Shown here piece by piece: positions 36,908-45,259 of a DNA stretch of 64,000 bases. The stretch comes from RGIG9379 sp031553005 (GTDB lineage Bacteria > Bacteroidota > Bacteroidia > Bacteroidales > Paludibacteraceae). Location: contig JAVBMA010000004.1 in NCBI GenBank assembly GCA_031553005.1, positions 82,632-146,631 of the forward strand, given 5' to 3'. The position numbers and the translations under genes are program-made. Under the pieces are notes generated by a model, which searched no databases, had not been told where the DNA came from, and saw nothing but the letters and a program-made list of their open reading frames with translations. Numbering within the stretch: the first letter of the stretch is position 1; each line of letters starts with the position of its first letter.

Positions 36908-37105
36908 CCGTAATCATACCACCAAAGATTATTTTTGAGAGATTCCTCTCTTTAGTCGGAATCACAGCGCAACTTGTAAAGATATAGAGTAGAGAGAGGA
37001 GGCTTTGCCTCCTCCCTCTACTTCCCTCCATACCTTAAAACATCAGTCATTCCGGACGAAACGAAGTGTAGTGAGAAATCTTCAGAATTAGTGGTAATGT
37101 TGCGG
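36908..37105. repeat. MITE-like element, 'ACCACT' terminal repeat family
   Basis: About 200 bases. Left end CCGTAATCATACCACCAAA and right end TTAGTGGTAATGTTGCGG are imperfect inverted copies; inner sequence continues to pair loosely around a strong central hairpin (36,989-37,021, GTAGAG-a-GAGGAGGC / GCCTCCTC-c-CTCTAC). No ORF. Related ends occur at 43,620-43,758, 47,559-47,701 and 53,381-53,398. Confidence 0.65.
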
Positions 37106-37403
37106 AATCAAGTTCATATAAAAATGATTTTTAGTCAAGCGTTCATGGAGCAATAACCATGCATTGTTACAAATATCGTAGACTTAAGGAAAAAGACTAT
37201 TGCATAAATCACAAAATTTAAATGCAGGCTCGAATCAATTCCAATAAAAAACCAATTGGCGGGTTCGTTTTTTAATATTGCAAAATAATGAGGTAACCCG
37301 GTTTTTCATTTGCTTTACTCATTCTTTAAATTGTTATTTCCATGTAACAGAAAAGAAACAGCAATAGATGTTCTTTGTATTCGAATTTAAAAAATAAAAA
37401 AAC

Positions 37404-38480
37404 ATGAAAAAGAACATTATTAAGGTATCGGGAGCCGGGATTTTCCTTTTGTTTCTGGCTGCTTCGTGCAGTAAAAACGATTCGGTAAACAGCAGTTTAT
37501 TTTCAGGAAAAGACATTTCATCGGAAGCTGAAATCACCGCAAGCGCTGAGACTAAAACGCCAAGTATCTCTATTGGCAAAAGCGGGAATTGGAAACTTTA
37601 TTCCGGAAAGACAAATGCTTCGGTTAATTTTGATAATAATATCCTGAGTGGCAAAAGTTCCGGAACATTTGAAATAACGGGGCAGAAAAATTTTCAGATC
37701 TATTGTTTGGATTTGGATGGATCCAGAACCGTTTTGGGTGTTCGTCAATTGCCGGTTTCCGGACAAAGGAATTTTCGCGATTTGGGAGGATATAAAACTA
37801 CAGACGGACGTGTTGTAAAATGGGGAACGGTTTTTCGTTCGGGTAAATGTAATGAGTTGACAGATAGCGATCTGTTATATCTGGCTTCGGCTTCATTGAA
37901 AACGGTTGTTGATTTCAGGTCAGAATCGGAAAAGGCTTCGGAGCCCGATAAAGTGCCTTCAACGGTTGTCAACAGAAAAGATTTGCCGATAGATGCCGGA
38001 AACCTCGGAGGATATGATATTACCGATATTTTTGTAAAAGGCGATGTAGAGGCGGCCAAGCAACTATTGGTGGAGGGAAATAAAGCATTCATCCTGGATT
38101 TCCAGTCCGAATATCGCCGCTTTTTCGAAATATTACAATCGGGCGATAATACTCCGCTTATGTTCCATTGCACTGCCGGAAAAGACCGTGCGGGACTGGC
38201 TGCCGTACTATTCCTCTCTTCATTGGGCGTAGATAAGGAAACTGCAATTCAGGATTACCTGCTTACCAATGCTTGTACCAATGCAACGTTGGAAAATATG
38301 CAAGCTGCTTATGGTCAGGGAAACCTCGCAACCTGCATGTATTATGTGTATTCGGTGCAACGCGAATACATTCAGGCCGCTTTTGATACGATTGAAAGTA
38401 ATTATGGAAGTGTAGAAAATTTTCTAACCAATCAACTGAATGTCGATTTGAACAAGATGAAGAGCTTGTATCTTTATTAA
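37404..38480 (+). CDS. Lipoprotein tyrosine phosphatase-like protein (Y_phosphatase3 type)
   Basis: 358 residues. Lipoprotein signal with Cys at 22 (FLAASCSKNDS), a beta-rich region of about 90 residues, then a phosphatase domain: RNFRDLGGYKTTDGR (123-137), VFRSGKCNELTDSDL, VVDFRSESEK, and the CX5R signature CTAGKDR at 256-262 (HCTAGKDRAG). This matches the Y_phosphatase3 family of tyrosine or dual-specificity, sometimes lipid, phosphatases. The Cys and Arg are intact so it should be active. It would act outside the cytoplasm, anchored to an envelope membrane. Followed directly by a 47-base palindrome and the 42-bp-period array. Confidence 0.85.
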   Translation: MKKNIIKVSGAGIFLLFLAASCSKNDSVNSSLFSGKDISSEAEITASAETKTPSISIGKSGNWKLYSGKTNASVNFDNNILSGKSSGTFEITGQKNFQIYCLDLDGSRTVLGVRQLPVSGQRNFRDLGGYKTTDGRVVKWGTVFRSGKCNELTDSDLLYLASASLKTVVDFRSESEKASEPDKVPSTVVNRKDLPIDAGNLGGYDITDIFVKGDVEAAKQLLVEGNKAFILDFQSEYRRFFEILQSGDNTPLMFHCTAGKDRAGLAAVLFLSSLGVDKETAIQDYLLTNACTNATLENMQAAYGQGNLATCMYYVYSVQREYIQAAFDTIESNYGSVENFLTNQLNVDLNKMKSLYLY

Positions 38481-38527
38481 ATTTTATAGACATTCTAAAT
38501 TTTTAAAATTTAGAATGTCTATAAAAT
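38481..38527. terminator. 47-base perfect palindrome after the phosphatase gene
   Basis: Starts on the base after the TAA. Arms of 22 bp (ATTTTATAGACATTCTAAAT... and mirror) around three bases. Nearly identical to the palindrome at 44,392-44,450 except for a paired A-T to G-C swap in both arms. Confidence 0.75.
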
Positions 38528-38529
38528 AA

Positions 38530-38748
38530 GTTGAAAGCGGCAAATCGATCAAAATTGAGGTTTCAACACGAGTTGAAAACACCAAATAGGGGAAAAAGGC
38601 ATTTTCAACTCATGTTGAAAGCCGGAAAATCAAGAAAAAACAGGTTTCAACACGAGTTGAAAATGGTAAATTAAGAAAAAAGCTCCTTTCAACTTATGTT
38701 GCAAACATAAAACAGGGGAAAATGCCGTTTTCAACTCGTGTTGCAAAC
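38530..38748. repeat. Phased palindrome array, period exactly 42 bp
   Basis: Five 20-bp units begin at 38,561, 38,603, 38,645, 38,687 and 38,729, each 42 bases apart, plus a right half-unit (GTTGAAAGC) in phase at 38,530. The unit is TTTCAAC-N4-GTTGAAA (variants ...GTTGCAA in the last two), for example TTTCAACACGAGTTGAAAAC. The 22-base spacers fall into two similar types, one containing AGGGGAAAA and one A-rich with ATCAAGAAAA. It ends near a perfect palindrome CGCGAT-tgc-ATCGCG (38,759-38,773), after which a GTGAAAG repeat follows (38,789-38,822). Confidence 0.9.
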
Positions 38749-38928
38749 TTAGCTACGGCGCGATTGCATCGCGTGGTAATGATGAGGGAGGTGAAAGATG
38801 AAAAGTGAAAGGTGAGAAGTGAGTGCTAATTTATAAATGTAAGAATCTGTTCGGCTTGATATTTAAGAATTTTCTTATATCGGACTCGTGTTGATTAATC
38901 AAATAAAGGAATAGTTCAATTATTTTTA

Positions 38929-38936
38929 TATTTTTG
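38929..38936 (+). promoter_or_regulatory. -7 element of rpe
   Basis: TATTTTTG matches TAnnTTTG, 26 bases before the rpe ATG. No clear -33 TTG. Confidence 0.45.
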
Positions 38937-38962
38937 TGCTCTGAATCAGACGACATTCCGAC

Positions 38963-39613
38963 ATGAAACATTTAGTTGCTCCATCATTATTATCCGCCGA
39001 TTTTTCTAATCTGCGTGCCGACATCGAAAAGGTCAATAACAGCGATGCCGATTGGTTTCATCTGGATATCATGGACGGGGTTTTTGTACCCAACATATCA
39101 TTTGGTATGCCTGTGATTGAAAGCATAAGTAAATATTGCAAGAAACCGTTGGATGTCCATTTAATGATTGTCGAACCGGATAAATTTATCGACGAGTTTC
39201 ACCGTTTGGGAGCATACGTGCTGAATGTGCATTACGAAGCCTGTACGCACCTGCACCGTTCCGTTCAACGAATCAAATCGCTTGGAATGAAGGCGGGTGT
39301 AACCCTTAATCCGCATACTCCGGTTTGCGTGTTGGAAGAGATTATCGGCGATTTGGATCTGGTTATGCTGATGTCGGTAAACCCCGGTTTCGGAGGACAA
39401 AAATTTATAGAAAATACAATCGATAAAACGATCAGACTGAAAGAGTTGATACAAAGAAAAAATTCCAAGGCAATTATTGAAGTGGACGGAGGCGTTAATT
39501 TTGAAATCGGTAAAAGGCTGCTCGATGCCGGTGTTGATGCTTTGGTTGCCGGTAGCTTTGTTTTTAACTCCCCCGATCCGGTAGACACGATAAACAAACT
39601 GAAAAAGTTATAA
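38963..39613 (+). CDS. rpe: Ribulose-phosphate 3-epimerase
   Basis: 216-residue TIM barrel that interconverts ribulose 5-phosphate and xylulose 5-phosphate in the pentose phosphate pathway. Signatures: APSLLSADFSNL, the metal-binding and catalytic stretch WFHLDIMDGVFVPNISFG, VHLMI, MSVNPGFGGQKF and EVDGGVN. Normal length. The gene lies alone between the 42-bp array and a perfect inverted repeat that separates it from comEC. Confidence 0.97.
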   Translation: MKHLVAPSLLSADFSNLRADIEKVNNSDADWFHLDIMDGVFVPNISFGMPVIESISKYCKKPLDVHLMIVEPDKFIDEFHRLGAYVLNVHYEACTHLHRSVQRIKSLGMKAGVTLNPHTPVCVLEEIIGDLDLVMLMSVNPGFGGQKFIENTIDKTIRLKELIQRKNSKAIIEVDGGVNFEIGKRLLDAGVDALVAGSFVFNSPDPVDTINKLKKL

Positions 39614-39624
39614 AAAAAGTAAAG

Positions 39625-39686
39625 AAGTAGACGAGTAAACAAGTTGAAAAGTTGAAAAAAATATTTACTTGTTTACTCGTCTACTT
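39625..39686. repeat. Perfect 20-bp inverted repeat between rpe and comEC
   Basis: AAGTAGACGAGTAAACAAGT (39,625-39,644) and its exact reverse complement (39,667-39,686), loop of AGTTGAAA-type repeat units. May act as terminator for rpe; similar units lie near 31,602 and 53,640. Confidence 0.75.
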
Positions 39687-39710
39687 GTCAATTTTACATA
39701 AAATCTACTT

Positions 39711-41771
39711 ATGAGTTTTCTTCCTGTTTTGCAAAAGTTTCCTTTTGTCCGTTTTCTTGTTCCGTTAATTATAGGAATCGCTCTGGGTTTCTACGGATTG
39801 GGTTTTAGATTATGTTTCTTCTTTTTGGCACTTGCCACCTTTTTGTTTCTCTCTAATTTTTTTATAGAAAGACGAAACTATTCGTTTAGCTACCGCTGGA
39901 TATTCGGAAGCGGCGTTTCGTTTTTTTTCTGTGCGCTGGGAATCGCTCTCTCCACATATAAAAAAGAGATGGTGGAGATAACATATACAAATAATGAAGA
40001 ACAGCTTTTTCTTGCCGAAATAATAGAAAACCCAAGAGAGCGGAATTCCGGCATCGAATGCCTTGCGGAAATTTCTCTTTTGGATGAAAACGGAACGATT
40101 GTTCAAGACTCTTTTAAAACCATAAAAGTAATTTTATATATTCAAAAAGACAGTTTAAGTAAAAGGCTTCAATATGGCAATACGCTGTTGGTTTCATGCC
40201 GTTTTCCCGCTCGGGCAAAAACGTTAAATCCGGAAGAATTTGATTATGAAAAGTACCTTCGCAGGAAAGGCATTTCGGCTTCCCTTTATATTCCGCATGA
40301 AAAATGGAATCTCCTTGCCGTAAAAGAAAAATTTTCTTTGCTAAATGAATCAAAACAGATACAACTCCGTCTCATGTCAATATTTGAATCTTACGGCATT
40401 GGGGGCGAAGAATATGCCGTTTTATCGGCATTGACTTTAGGGAATAAAGAATATTTGGAGTCCGACCTGAGGGATGCGTATGCAACAACAGGAGCCAGCC
40501 ATATCCTGGCCGTCAGCGGGCTTCACGTAGGAGTTGTTTTCTTTGTCCTTAACTTTCTGTTAAGCCTCTTGTTCCGGAAAAACAGGTTTGCAGCATTAAA
40601 AATGCTTATACTCATCCTTTCACTTTGGATATATGCTTTTATTACAGGACTTTCGCCCTCTGTTATCCGGGCTTCCGTTATGTTTTCGTTTGTGAGTGCA
40701 GGCGTTGTCCTTCAACGCAAATCCTTAATTTACAATACCGTTGCCGCCTCCGCTTTTTGCATGCTCCTTTACAATCCTTTTTATCTTTTCGATATCAGTT
40801 TTCAGTTGAGTTATACAGCCGTTCTTTCTATTGTTTTCTTCCAACCCCATATTTATGCGCTGATTCGTTTTCAAAACTGTTTAGCCGGAAAAACATGGAG
40901 CCTTTTCACAGTTTCCGTTGCGGCGCAGTTAGGCACATTTCCCCTTACACTTTATTATTTCCACCAATTTCCCAGCTATTTCTGGTTATCCGGATTTGTC
41001 GTTATCCCTCTTTCCGGAATAATTATCTATTTGGCTCTAACGCTGTTTGCCTTGTCAGGAATTCCCGTTTTAGCAACCGGAATAGCATTTATACTAAATC
41101 TGATATTGAGAATTATGAATTTCTTTATCCGCCACATAGAAGAGTTTCCCTACGCCCTGATTCCCAATATCAGTTTCGAATCGTATGACCTTCTTTTTAC
41201 ATATATAGCTTTGCTACTGTTCGCTTTCTTCCTCTTCTCGCACCGCTCTTCATGCGCGTTGCTTTTTATCTCCTGCCTTCTGGCGTATTTTTCTATAGAC
41301 ATGATAGATAAATGCCGGAAGATGGATAGAAAAATATTTGCCGTATATAATATACCCGGCGCTTCGGCTGTAAATAAAATGGAAAACGGGCGGAATCATC
41401 TTTATTACAAAGGAGAATTGCCGGATATTTACAAGAAAATAACCCCCTTTTGGATTAAAAACAGAGCTGCTCTGCCCATAGTGGAAGCAGGTTCTTATTT
41501 TTTAGCCGGAACCCAAAGAGTACTTTTATTAACAGATGATTCCTACAAAAATTATCAGGCGGATTTTACCCTGCCTGTCGATTATATTGTTTTGAGCAAC
41601 AATGTTTCATATACAGTTTCCGAGCTATCAGGATTATTCCGTTTTCAGATGTTGATAGCCGACAGCTCCAACTCCGGTTATCAGTTGGATAAATGGAAAA
41701 AGCAGTGCCGGGAAATGGATATTGCCTGCCATATAGTGAAAGAGCAGGGAGCTTGCCTGATCTTTTTTTAA
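39711..41771 (+). CDS. ComEC/Rec2-family inner membrane protein
   Basis: 686 residues, strongly hydrophobic. N-terminal DUF4131-type region with two or three helices and a soluble loop (FLAEIIENPRERNSGIECLAEISL), then the Competence domain with the conserved ATTGASHILAVSGLHVG and TGLSPSVIRASVMF, about ten helices, and a short periplasmic/cytoplasmic tail of about 150 residues. The metallo-beta-lactamase domain of longer ComEC proteins (HxHxDH) is absent. ComEC forms the DNA channel in natural transformation; whether this species is competent is unknown, and no other com genes are near. Confidence 0.88.
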   Translation: MSFLPVLQKFPFVRFLVPLIIGIALGFYGLGFRLCFFFLALATFLFLSNFFIERRNYSFSYRWIFGSGVSFFFCALGIALSTYKKEMVEITYTNNEEQLFLAEIIENPRERNSGIECLAEISLLDENGTIVQDSFKTIKVILYIQKDSLSKRLQYGNTLLVSCRFPARAKTLNPEEFDYEKYLRRKGISASLYIPHEKWNLLAVKEKFSLLNESKQIQLRLMSIFESYGIGGEEYAVLSALTLGNKEYLESDLRDAYATTGASHILAVSGLHVGVVFFVLNFLLSLLFRKNRFAALKMLILILSLWIYAFITGLSPSVIRASVMFSFVSAGVVLQRKSLIYNTVAASAFCMLLYNPFYLFDISFQLSYTAVLSIVFFQPHIYALIRFQNCLAGKTWSLFTVSVAAQLGTFPLTLYYFHQFPSYFWLSGFVVIPLSGIIIYLALTLFALSGIPVLATGIAFILNLILRIMNFFIRHIEEFPYALIPNISFESYDLLFTYIALLLFAFFLFSHRSSCALLFISCLLAYFSIDMIDKCRKMDRKIFAVYNIPGASAVNKMENGRNHLYYKGELPDIYKKITPFWIKNRAALPIVEAGSYFLAGTQRVLLLTDDSYKNYQADFTLPVDYIVLSNNVSYTVSELSGLFRFQMLIADSSNSGYQLDKWKKQCREMDIACHIVKEQGACLIFF

Positions 41772-41948
41772 CCGGAATTCTGGATAAAACTGTTTAAAGT
41801 TTTAGAGTGTTTTTATGCTAAATTTAAAATTTGTTATATGTTGTTTCCGATGGGTTAAAAGCAATATTGTAACCTGCCGGATGTAATATCTATTATTCCC
41901 TTTCGGGACTCAAAATAAGATTTAACCCTGATGAATAGAATTTTTTTG

Positions 41949-41956
41949 TAACTTTG
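41949..41956 (+). promoter_or_regulatory. -7 element of the DHH phosphoesterase gene
   Basis: TAACTTTG matches TAnnTTTG, 20 bases before the ATG. It probably drives the phosphoesterase and the FKBP gene together. Confidence 0.5.
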
Positions 41957-41976
41957 CCTGTGTTAAAAATGAGGTT

Positions 41977-43029
41977 ATGATAACGAAAATTATAGATGAG
42001 GACAAAATCCAGTTACTTCATAAAAAAATAGAGGAATCGTCCGAAATTGTGATTATTACCCACATGTCTCCCGATGGGGATGCTGTAGGCTCTTCTTTGG
42101 GCTTTGCTAATTTTTTAAAGCTTTTGAAAAAAAAGGTAACGGTTATTGTGCCGAATGGATTTCCTGATTTTCTGAAATGGATGCATGGTAGCAGCCAGAT
42201 TATTAATTATCAGGAACAATCGGCTTTTGCCGAAGGGATAATTGCCGGAACGGATTTGATTTTTGCCTTAGACTTCAATACATTATCGCGTATCGGTGAA
42301 CTGGCTGCGGCAGCAGGCGATTCGCCCGCCTATAAGATATTGATCGACCATCATCCGCATCCGGGTAGTTTTGCAGATCTTATTATTTCTTATCCACAGA
42401 TAGCTTCCACTTCGGAGATGATATTCCGTGTTATCTGCCGGATGGGATTCTTTACGAATATCACTAAGGAGTGCGCCGAATGTATCTATACCGGTATGAT
42501 GACCGATACGGGAGCGTTTACCTACAACTCCAACAGCCCTGAAATATACAGTATCGTTTCCGAACTTATAAAAAAAGGTATAAACAAAGACCGGATTTAC
42601 AATAAGGTATACAACAACTTCTCAGCAGACCGTTTCCGCTTGATGGGTTATGCCTTGAACGAGAAAATGAAGATCTATCCCGAATACGGGACTGCCCTTA
42701 TTTTCCTTACAAGGGACGAGTTGAATAATTTTCACTACAAAAAGGGAGATACCGAAGGTTTTGTAAACCTTCCTCTCTCTATTGAAAATATAATATTCAG
42801 TGTTTTCATGAAAGAAGATACGGATAAAATTAAAATTTCTTTCCGCTCACGCGGCGCTTTTCCTGTAAATCAATTTTCTTCAAATCATTTTGGCGGAGGC
42901 GGGCATTTGAATGCCGCGGGTGGCGAGTCTTATGCGTCGATGGCAGAAACAATTGAAAAGTTTGAGAGTCTTTTGCCTCTGTACAACGATATTTTGGTAA
43001 CTGAAATGGATATGCAAAAAGAGGATTAA
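41977..43029 (+). CDS. DHH-family phosphoesterase (NrnA-like oligoribonuclease / pAp phosphatase)
   Basis: 350 residues. DHH domain motifs THMSPDGDAVGSSLG, LDFNT, DHHPHPG and TDTGAFTYNS supply the metal ligands; the C-terminal DHHA1 domain ends GGGGHLNAAGG, which binds the substrate end. NrnA enzymes degrade 2-5 nt RNAs and remove the 3' phosphate from pAp. Bacteroidota lack E. coli Orn, so this is a likely oligoribonuclease. The next gene starts three bases after its stop. Confidence 0.9.
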   Translation: MITKIIDEDKIQLLHKKIEESSEIVIITHMSPDGDAVGSSLGFANFLKLLKKKVTVIVPNGFPDFLKWMHGSSQIINYQEQSAFAEGIIAGTDLIFALDFNTLSRIGELAAAAGDSPAYKILIDHHPHPGSFADLIISYPQIASTSEMIFRVICRMGFFTNITKECAECIYTGMMTDTGAFTYNSNSPEIYSIVSELIKKGINKDRIYNKVYNNFSADRFRLMGYALNEKMKIYPEYGTALIFLTRDELNNFHYKKGDTEGFVNLPLSIENIIFSVFMKEDTDKIKISFRSRGAFPVNQFSSNHFGGGGHLNAAGGESYASMAETIEKFESLLPLYNDILVTEMDMQKED

Positions 43030-43032
43030 CAA

Positions 43033-43617
43033 ATGAGGAACGATAAAATAATAAATAATAAAGCGCTAAGTGATAGAATACAATTTGTTGCCTGTCGCTT
43101 CATTTTGTTTTTTATCTCCTGCCTTCTTTTTTCTTGCGGAGAACCTGCACCTCAAGTTCCGGCAAACAAACTGACCGAAACTTCAATAACCGAAGATATG
43201 ATGCTTCTCAACCGGGAGTTTACCGAACTCGAAAATGAAGAGATAAATCACTATGTTGATTCGCTCAATCCGGATATGGCTCAAACCTCTACCGGATTGC
43301 GTTATAAAATCATAGGAGAAGGAGTGGGCGAATTTCCTCAAAAAGGAGACAAGGTGACTTTTAGTTACTCTGTCCGGACACTTGACAATGTAGAATGCGA
43401 AGAGTTGAAAAACGTAAAAAAAACGGTTGAGTTAGGTAAAGGATCAATAGAAAGTGGTATAGAAGAGGCAATAATGCTTCTGAAAACTTCCGGTAAAGGA
43501 CAGTTTATCATTCCGTCTTATCTGGCGTATGGAGTTTCGGGCTATAAGAATTGTATTCCGGCATGGTCTCCGGTTTTTTGCGAGATAAACATAATAGAAA
43601 TTAAACTGAAACGTTAA
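43033..43617 (+). CDS. FKBP-type peptidyl-prolyl isomerase lipoprotein
   Basis: 194 residues. N-terminal hydrophobic segment with a lipobox-like FSCGEPAP (Cys near residue 36) after an unusually long polar lead; the true start may be internal. The C-terminal domain is FKBP-like (TGLRYKIIGEGVG, KGDKVTFSYSV, GIEEAIMLLKTSGKGQFIIPSYLAYGVSG), similar to GldI-type lipoproteins of Bacteroidota. It would fold exported proteins. Several canonical aromatic active-site residues differ, so activity may be low. Operon with the DHH phosphoesterase. Confidence 0.82.
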   Translation: MRNDKIINNKALSDRIQFVACRFILFFISCLLFSCGEPAPQVPANKLTETSITEDMMLLNREFTELENEEINHYVDSLNPDMAQTSTGLRYKIIGEGVGEFPQKGDKVTFSYSVRTLDNVECEELKNVKKTVELGKGSIESGIEEAIMLLKTSGKGQFIIPSYLAYGVSGYKNCIPAWSPVFCEINIIEIKLKR

Positions 43618-43619
43618 TC

Positions 43620-43758
43620 AGTATTGCCACTAATGCCAACGTCAATGAATTTTATAAACACAAAGGTGCAAAGAACACGAAGCTGTGTTTGTTTTTTTAT
43701 TTTCTTTGTGCATTTCAAGTCTTTATGTTTACAATTTTTCGTTAGTGGTAAGATTGTG
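43620..43758. repeat. MITE-like element, CACAAAG type (copy 1)
   Basis: About 140 bases, ends AGTATTGCCACTAATG / CGTTAGTGGTAAGATTG, interior TTTTATAAACACAAAG and TTATTTTCTTTGTGCA. Clearly the same element as 47,559-47,701. It separates the FKBP gene from the DUF4827 gene. Confidence 0.8.
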
Positions 43759-43812
43759 TATTAATATAATCAATTACTTATTTGTGGAATTTTTATTAAA
43801 AATCAATATAAT

Positions 43813-44391
43813 ATGTCTAAGTGCCTAAAAGCAGCTTTTTTATCATTACTGTCAATACTCAGTATTGCATCGTGCAGTAAAACAAAAACCTATGCAGATT
43901 ATTTGAAGGAAGAACGGGAAGGTATATCGAAATACATTAGCGCAAATAATATTGATGTCGAAAATTCCAAACCCGAAGGAACCGACGAGTGGAAAACTAG
44001 CGATGGAAAAGACATCTATTTTCACTCCTCATCAGGTTTGTATTATCATCAGATCGAACAAGGTTCCGGAGTTGTGGCGCCTGTAGTCGGATATACGGCA
44101 TACATCCGTTATGTAGGAACTAATCTTTCCGGTACAGTAATATACGACTGTACGGCCAAGTATTCCGCCAATCCTCAGTCTTTTGAAATTTCATCCAGTC
44201 CAAGCGGAAAAACGTTCGGAGTCGGGTTTCAGGAAGCTGTAAAATACATGCGAGCGGGTGGTCATTGTAAAATTATACTGCCGTTTAATATCGGAAACGG
44301 AAGCAACCTGACGAAGGCGGGAACAACCTTCTCGGATGCTGCAAACTATGTTCCGATGTTATACGAAATATGGCTGATCCGGGTAGAATAG
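43813..44391 (+). CDS. DUF4827 lipoprotein (FKBP-like)
   Basis: 192 residues, lipoprotein signal with Cys at 21 (LSIASCSKTKT). After KTYADYLKEEREGISKYISANNIDV the C-terminal domain aligns by eye with the FKBP protein just upstream: SGLYYHQIEQGSG against TGLRYKIIGEGVG, and FQEAVKYMRAGGHCKIILPFNIG against IEEAIMLLKTSGKGQFIIPSYLA. This fits DUF4827, a Bacteroidales lipoprotein family. Most isomerase active-site residues are not conserved, so it may bind rather than isomerise. A 59-base palindrome starts on the base after its stop codon. Confidence 0.75.
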   Translation: MSKCLKAAFLSLLSILSIASCSKTKTYADYLKEEREGISKYISANNIDVENSKPEGTDEWKTSDGKDIYFHSSSGLYYHQIEQGSGVVAPVVGYTAYIRYVGTNLSGTVIYDCTAKYSANPQSFEISSSPSGKTFGVGFQEAVKYMRAGGHCKIILPFNIGNGSNLTKAGTTFSDAANYVPMLYEIWLIRVE

Positions 44392-44450
44392 AGTTTTATT
44401 TTATAGGCATTCTAAATTTTTAAAATTTAGAATGCCTATAAAATAAAACT
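44392..44450. terminator. 59-base perfect palindrome after the DUF4827 gene
   Basis: Arms of 28 bp around three bases, beginning directly after the TAG stop: AGTTTTATTTTATAGGCATT... mirrored exactly. Sister of 38,481-38,527, from which it differs by a compensated base pair. Confidence 0.8.
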
Positions 44451-44500
44451 TTAACAAATCACCTCCACCGTAATAGTATTTAAACAGTTTCTTGAAAAAC

Positions 44501-45253
44501 ATGTTAAGCAAAAACAAAATAAAGCATATCCTATCATTATCGCAGAGAAAAGAGCGGGAAGAAACTTTATTATTTGTTGCGGAAGGAAATAAAATTGTAG
44601 CGGATTTATTGCCGTTATTTCGTTGCCAGACATTGGTTGTGACGGAAGAGTTCCGGAAAAAACTTCCTTCTGTTGAGGCTGAAGAGACAATTATAGTAAC
44701 AAAAGAAGAAATTAAAAAAGCCTCCCGTTTTAATACACCACAATCAGCCTTAGCCGTTTTTTACCAGCCGGAATACGTATTAGATACTGCTTCCCTGAAA
44801 AATAAATTTTCGTTTGTGCTGGATACTATTCAGGATCCGGGAAATCTTGGGACTATTATTCGCATTGCCGATTGGTTTGGCGTTGAAGATATTATTTGCT
44901 CTAAGGAGACAGTCGACTTATATAATCCGAAAGTAGTTCAGGCTACTATGGGTGCAATTGGGCGGGTTCGGGTTCATTATTGCAATCTGTGTAAATTCCT
45001 TGATACTGTGCCCGATATCCCTTTATTCGGGACTTTTCTGGAAGGAGAAAATATATATGCGGCTTCCCTGCCTTCCAACGGAATTCTTATGATGGGAAAT
45101 GAAGGGAGAGGTATTTCTCCTGAGTTGGAATCGCGGGTGAACCATAAACTGTTTATCCCCAGTTTTCCTGTAAACAGGGAAACCTCCGAGTCGTTGAACG
45201 TTGCAGTAGCTACGGCTATTGCTTGTTCGGAATTTAGAAAAAAGTTTATTTAA
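44501..45253 (+). CDS. TrmH/SpoU-family RNA 2'-O-methyltransferase
   Basis: 250 residues from the ATG at 44,501 (a TTG at 44,492 would add three). N-terminal substrate-binding part (KNKIKHILSLSQRKEREETLLFVAEGNKIV), then the SPOUT knot: motif 1 QDPGNLGTIIRIADWFG, motif 2 LMMGNEGRGISPEL, motif 3 SLNVAVATAIACSEF. It methylates ribose 2'-OH in rRNA or tRNA; the target position is not assignable. The sequence ATTTAAACAGTTTC just upstream (about 44,478-44,491) matches the ends of the element at 56,408-56,827. Confidence 0.9.
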   Translation: MLSKNKIKHILSLSQRKEREETLLFVAEGNKIVADLLPLFRCQTLVVTEEFRKKLPSVEAEETIIVTKEEIKKASRFNTPQSALAVFYQPEYVLDTASLKNKFSFVLDTIQDPGNLGTIIRIADWFGVEDIICSKETVDLYNPKVVQATMGAIGRVRVHYCNLCKFLDTVPDIPLFGTFLEGENIYAASLPSNGILMMGNEGRGISPELESRVNHKLFIPSFPVNRETSESLNVAVATAIACSEFRKKFI

Positions 45254-45259
45254 TTGAAT

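Noticed and set aside
38530..38748. CRISPR array
   Set aside because: The 22-base spacers are too short and resemble each other, the 20-bp repeats vary, and there are no cas genes. The exact period instead suggests a phased palindrome array.
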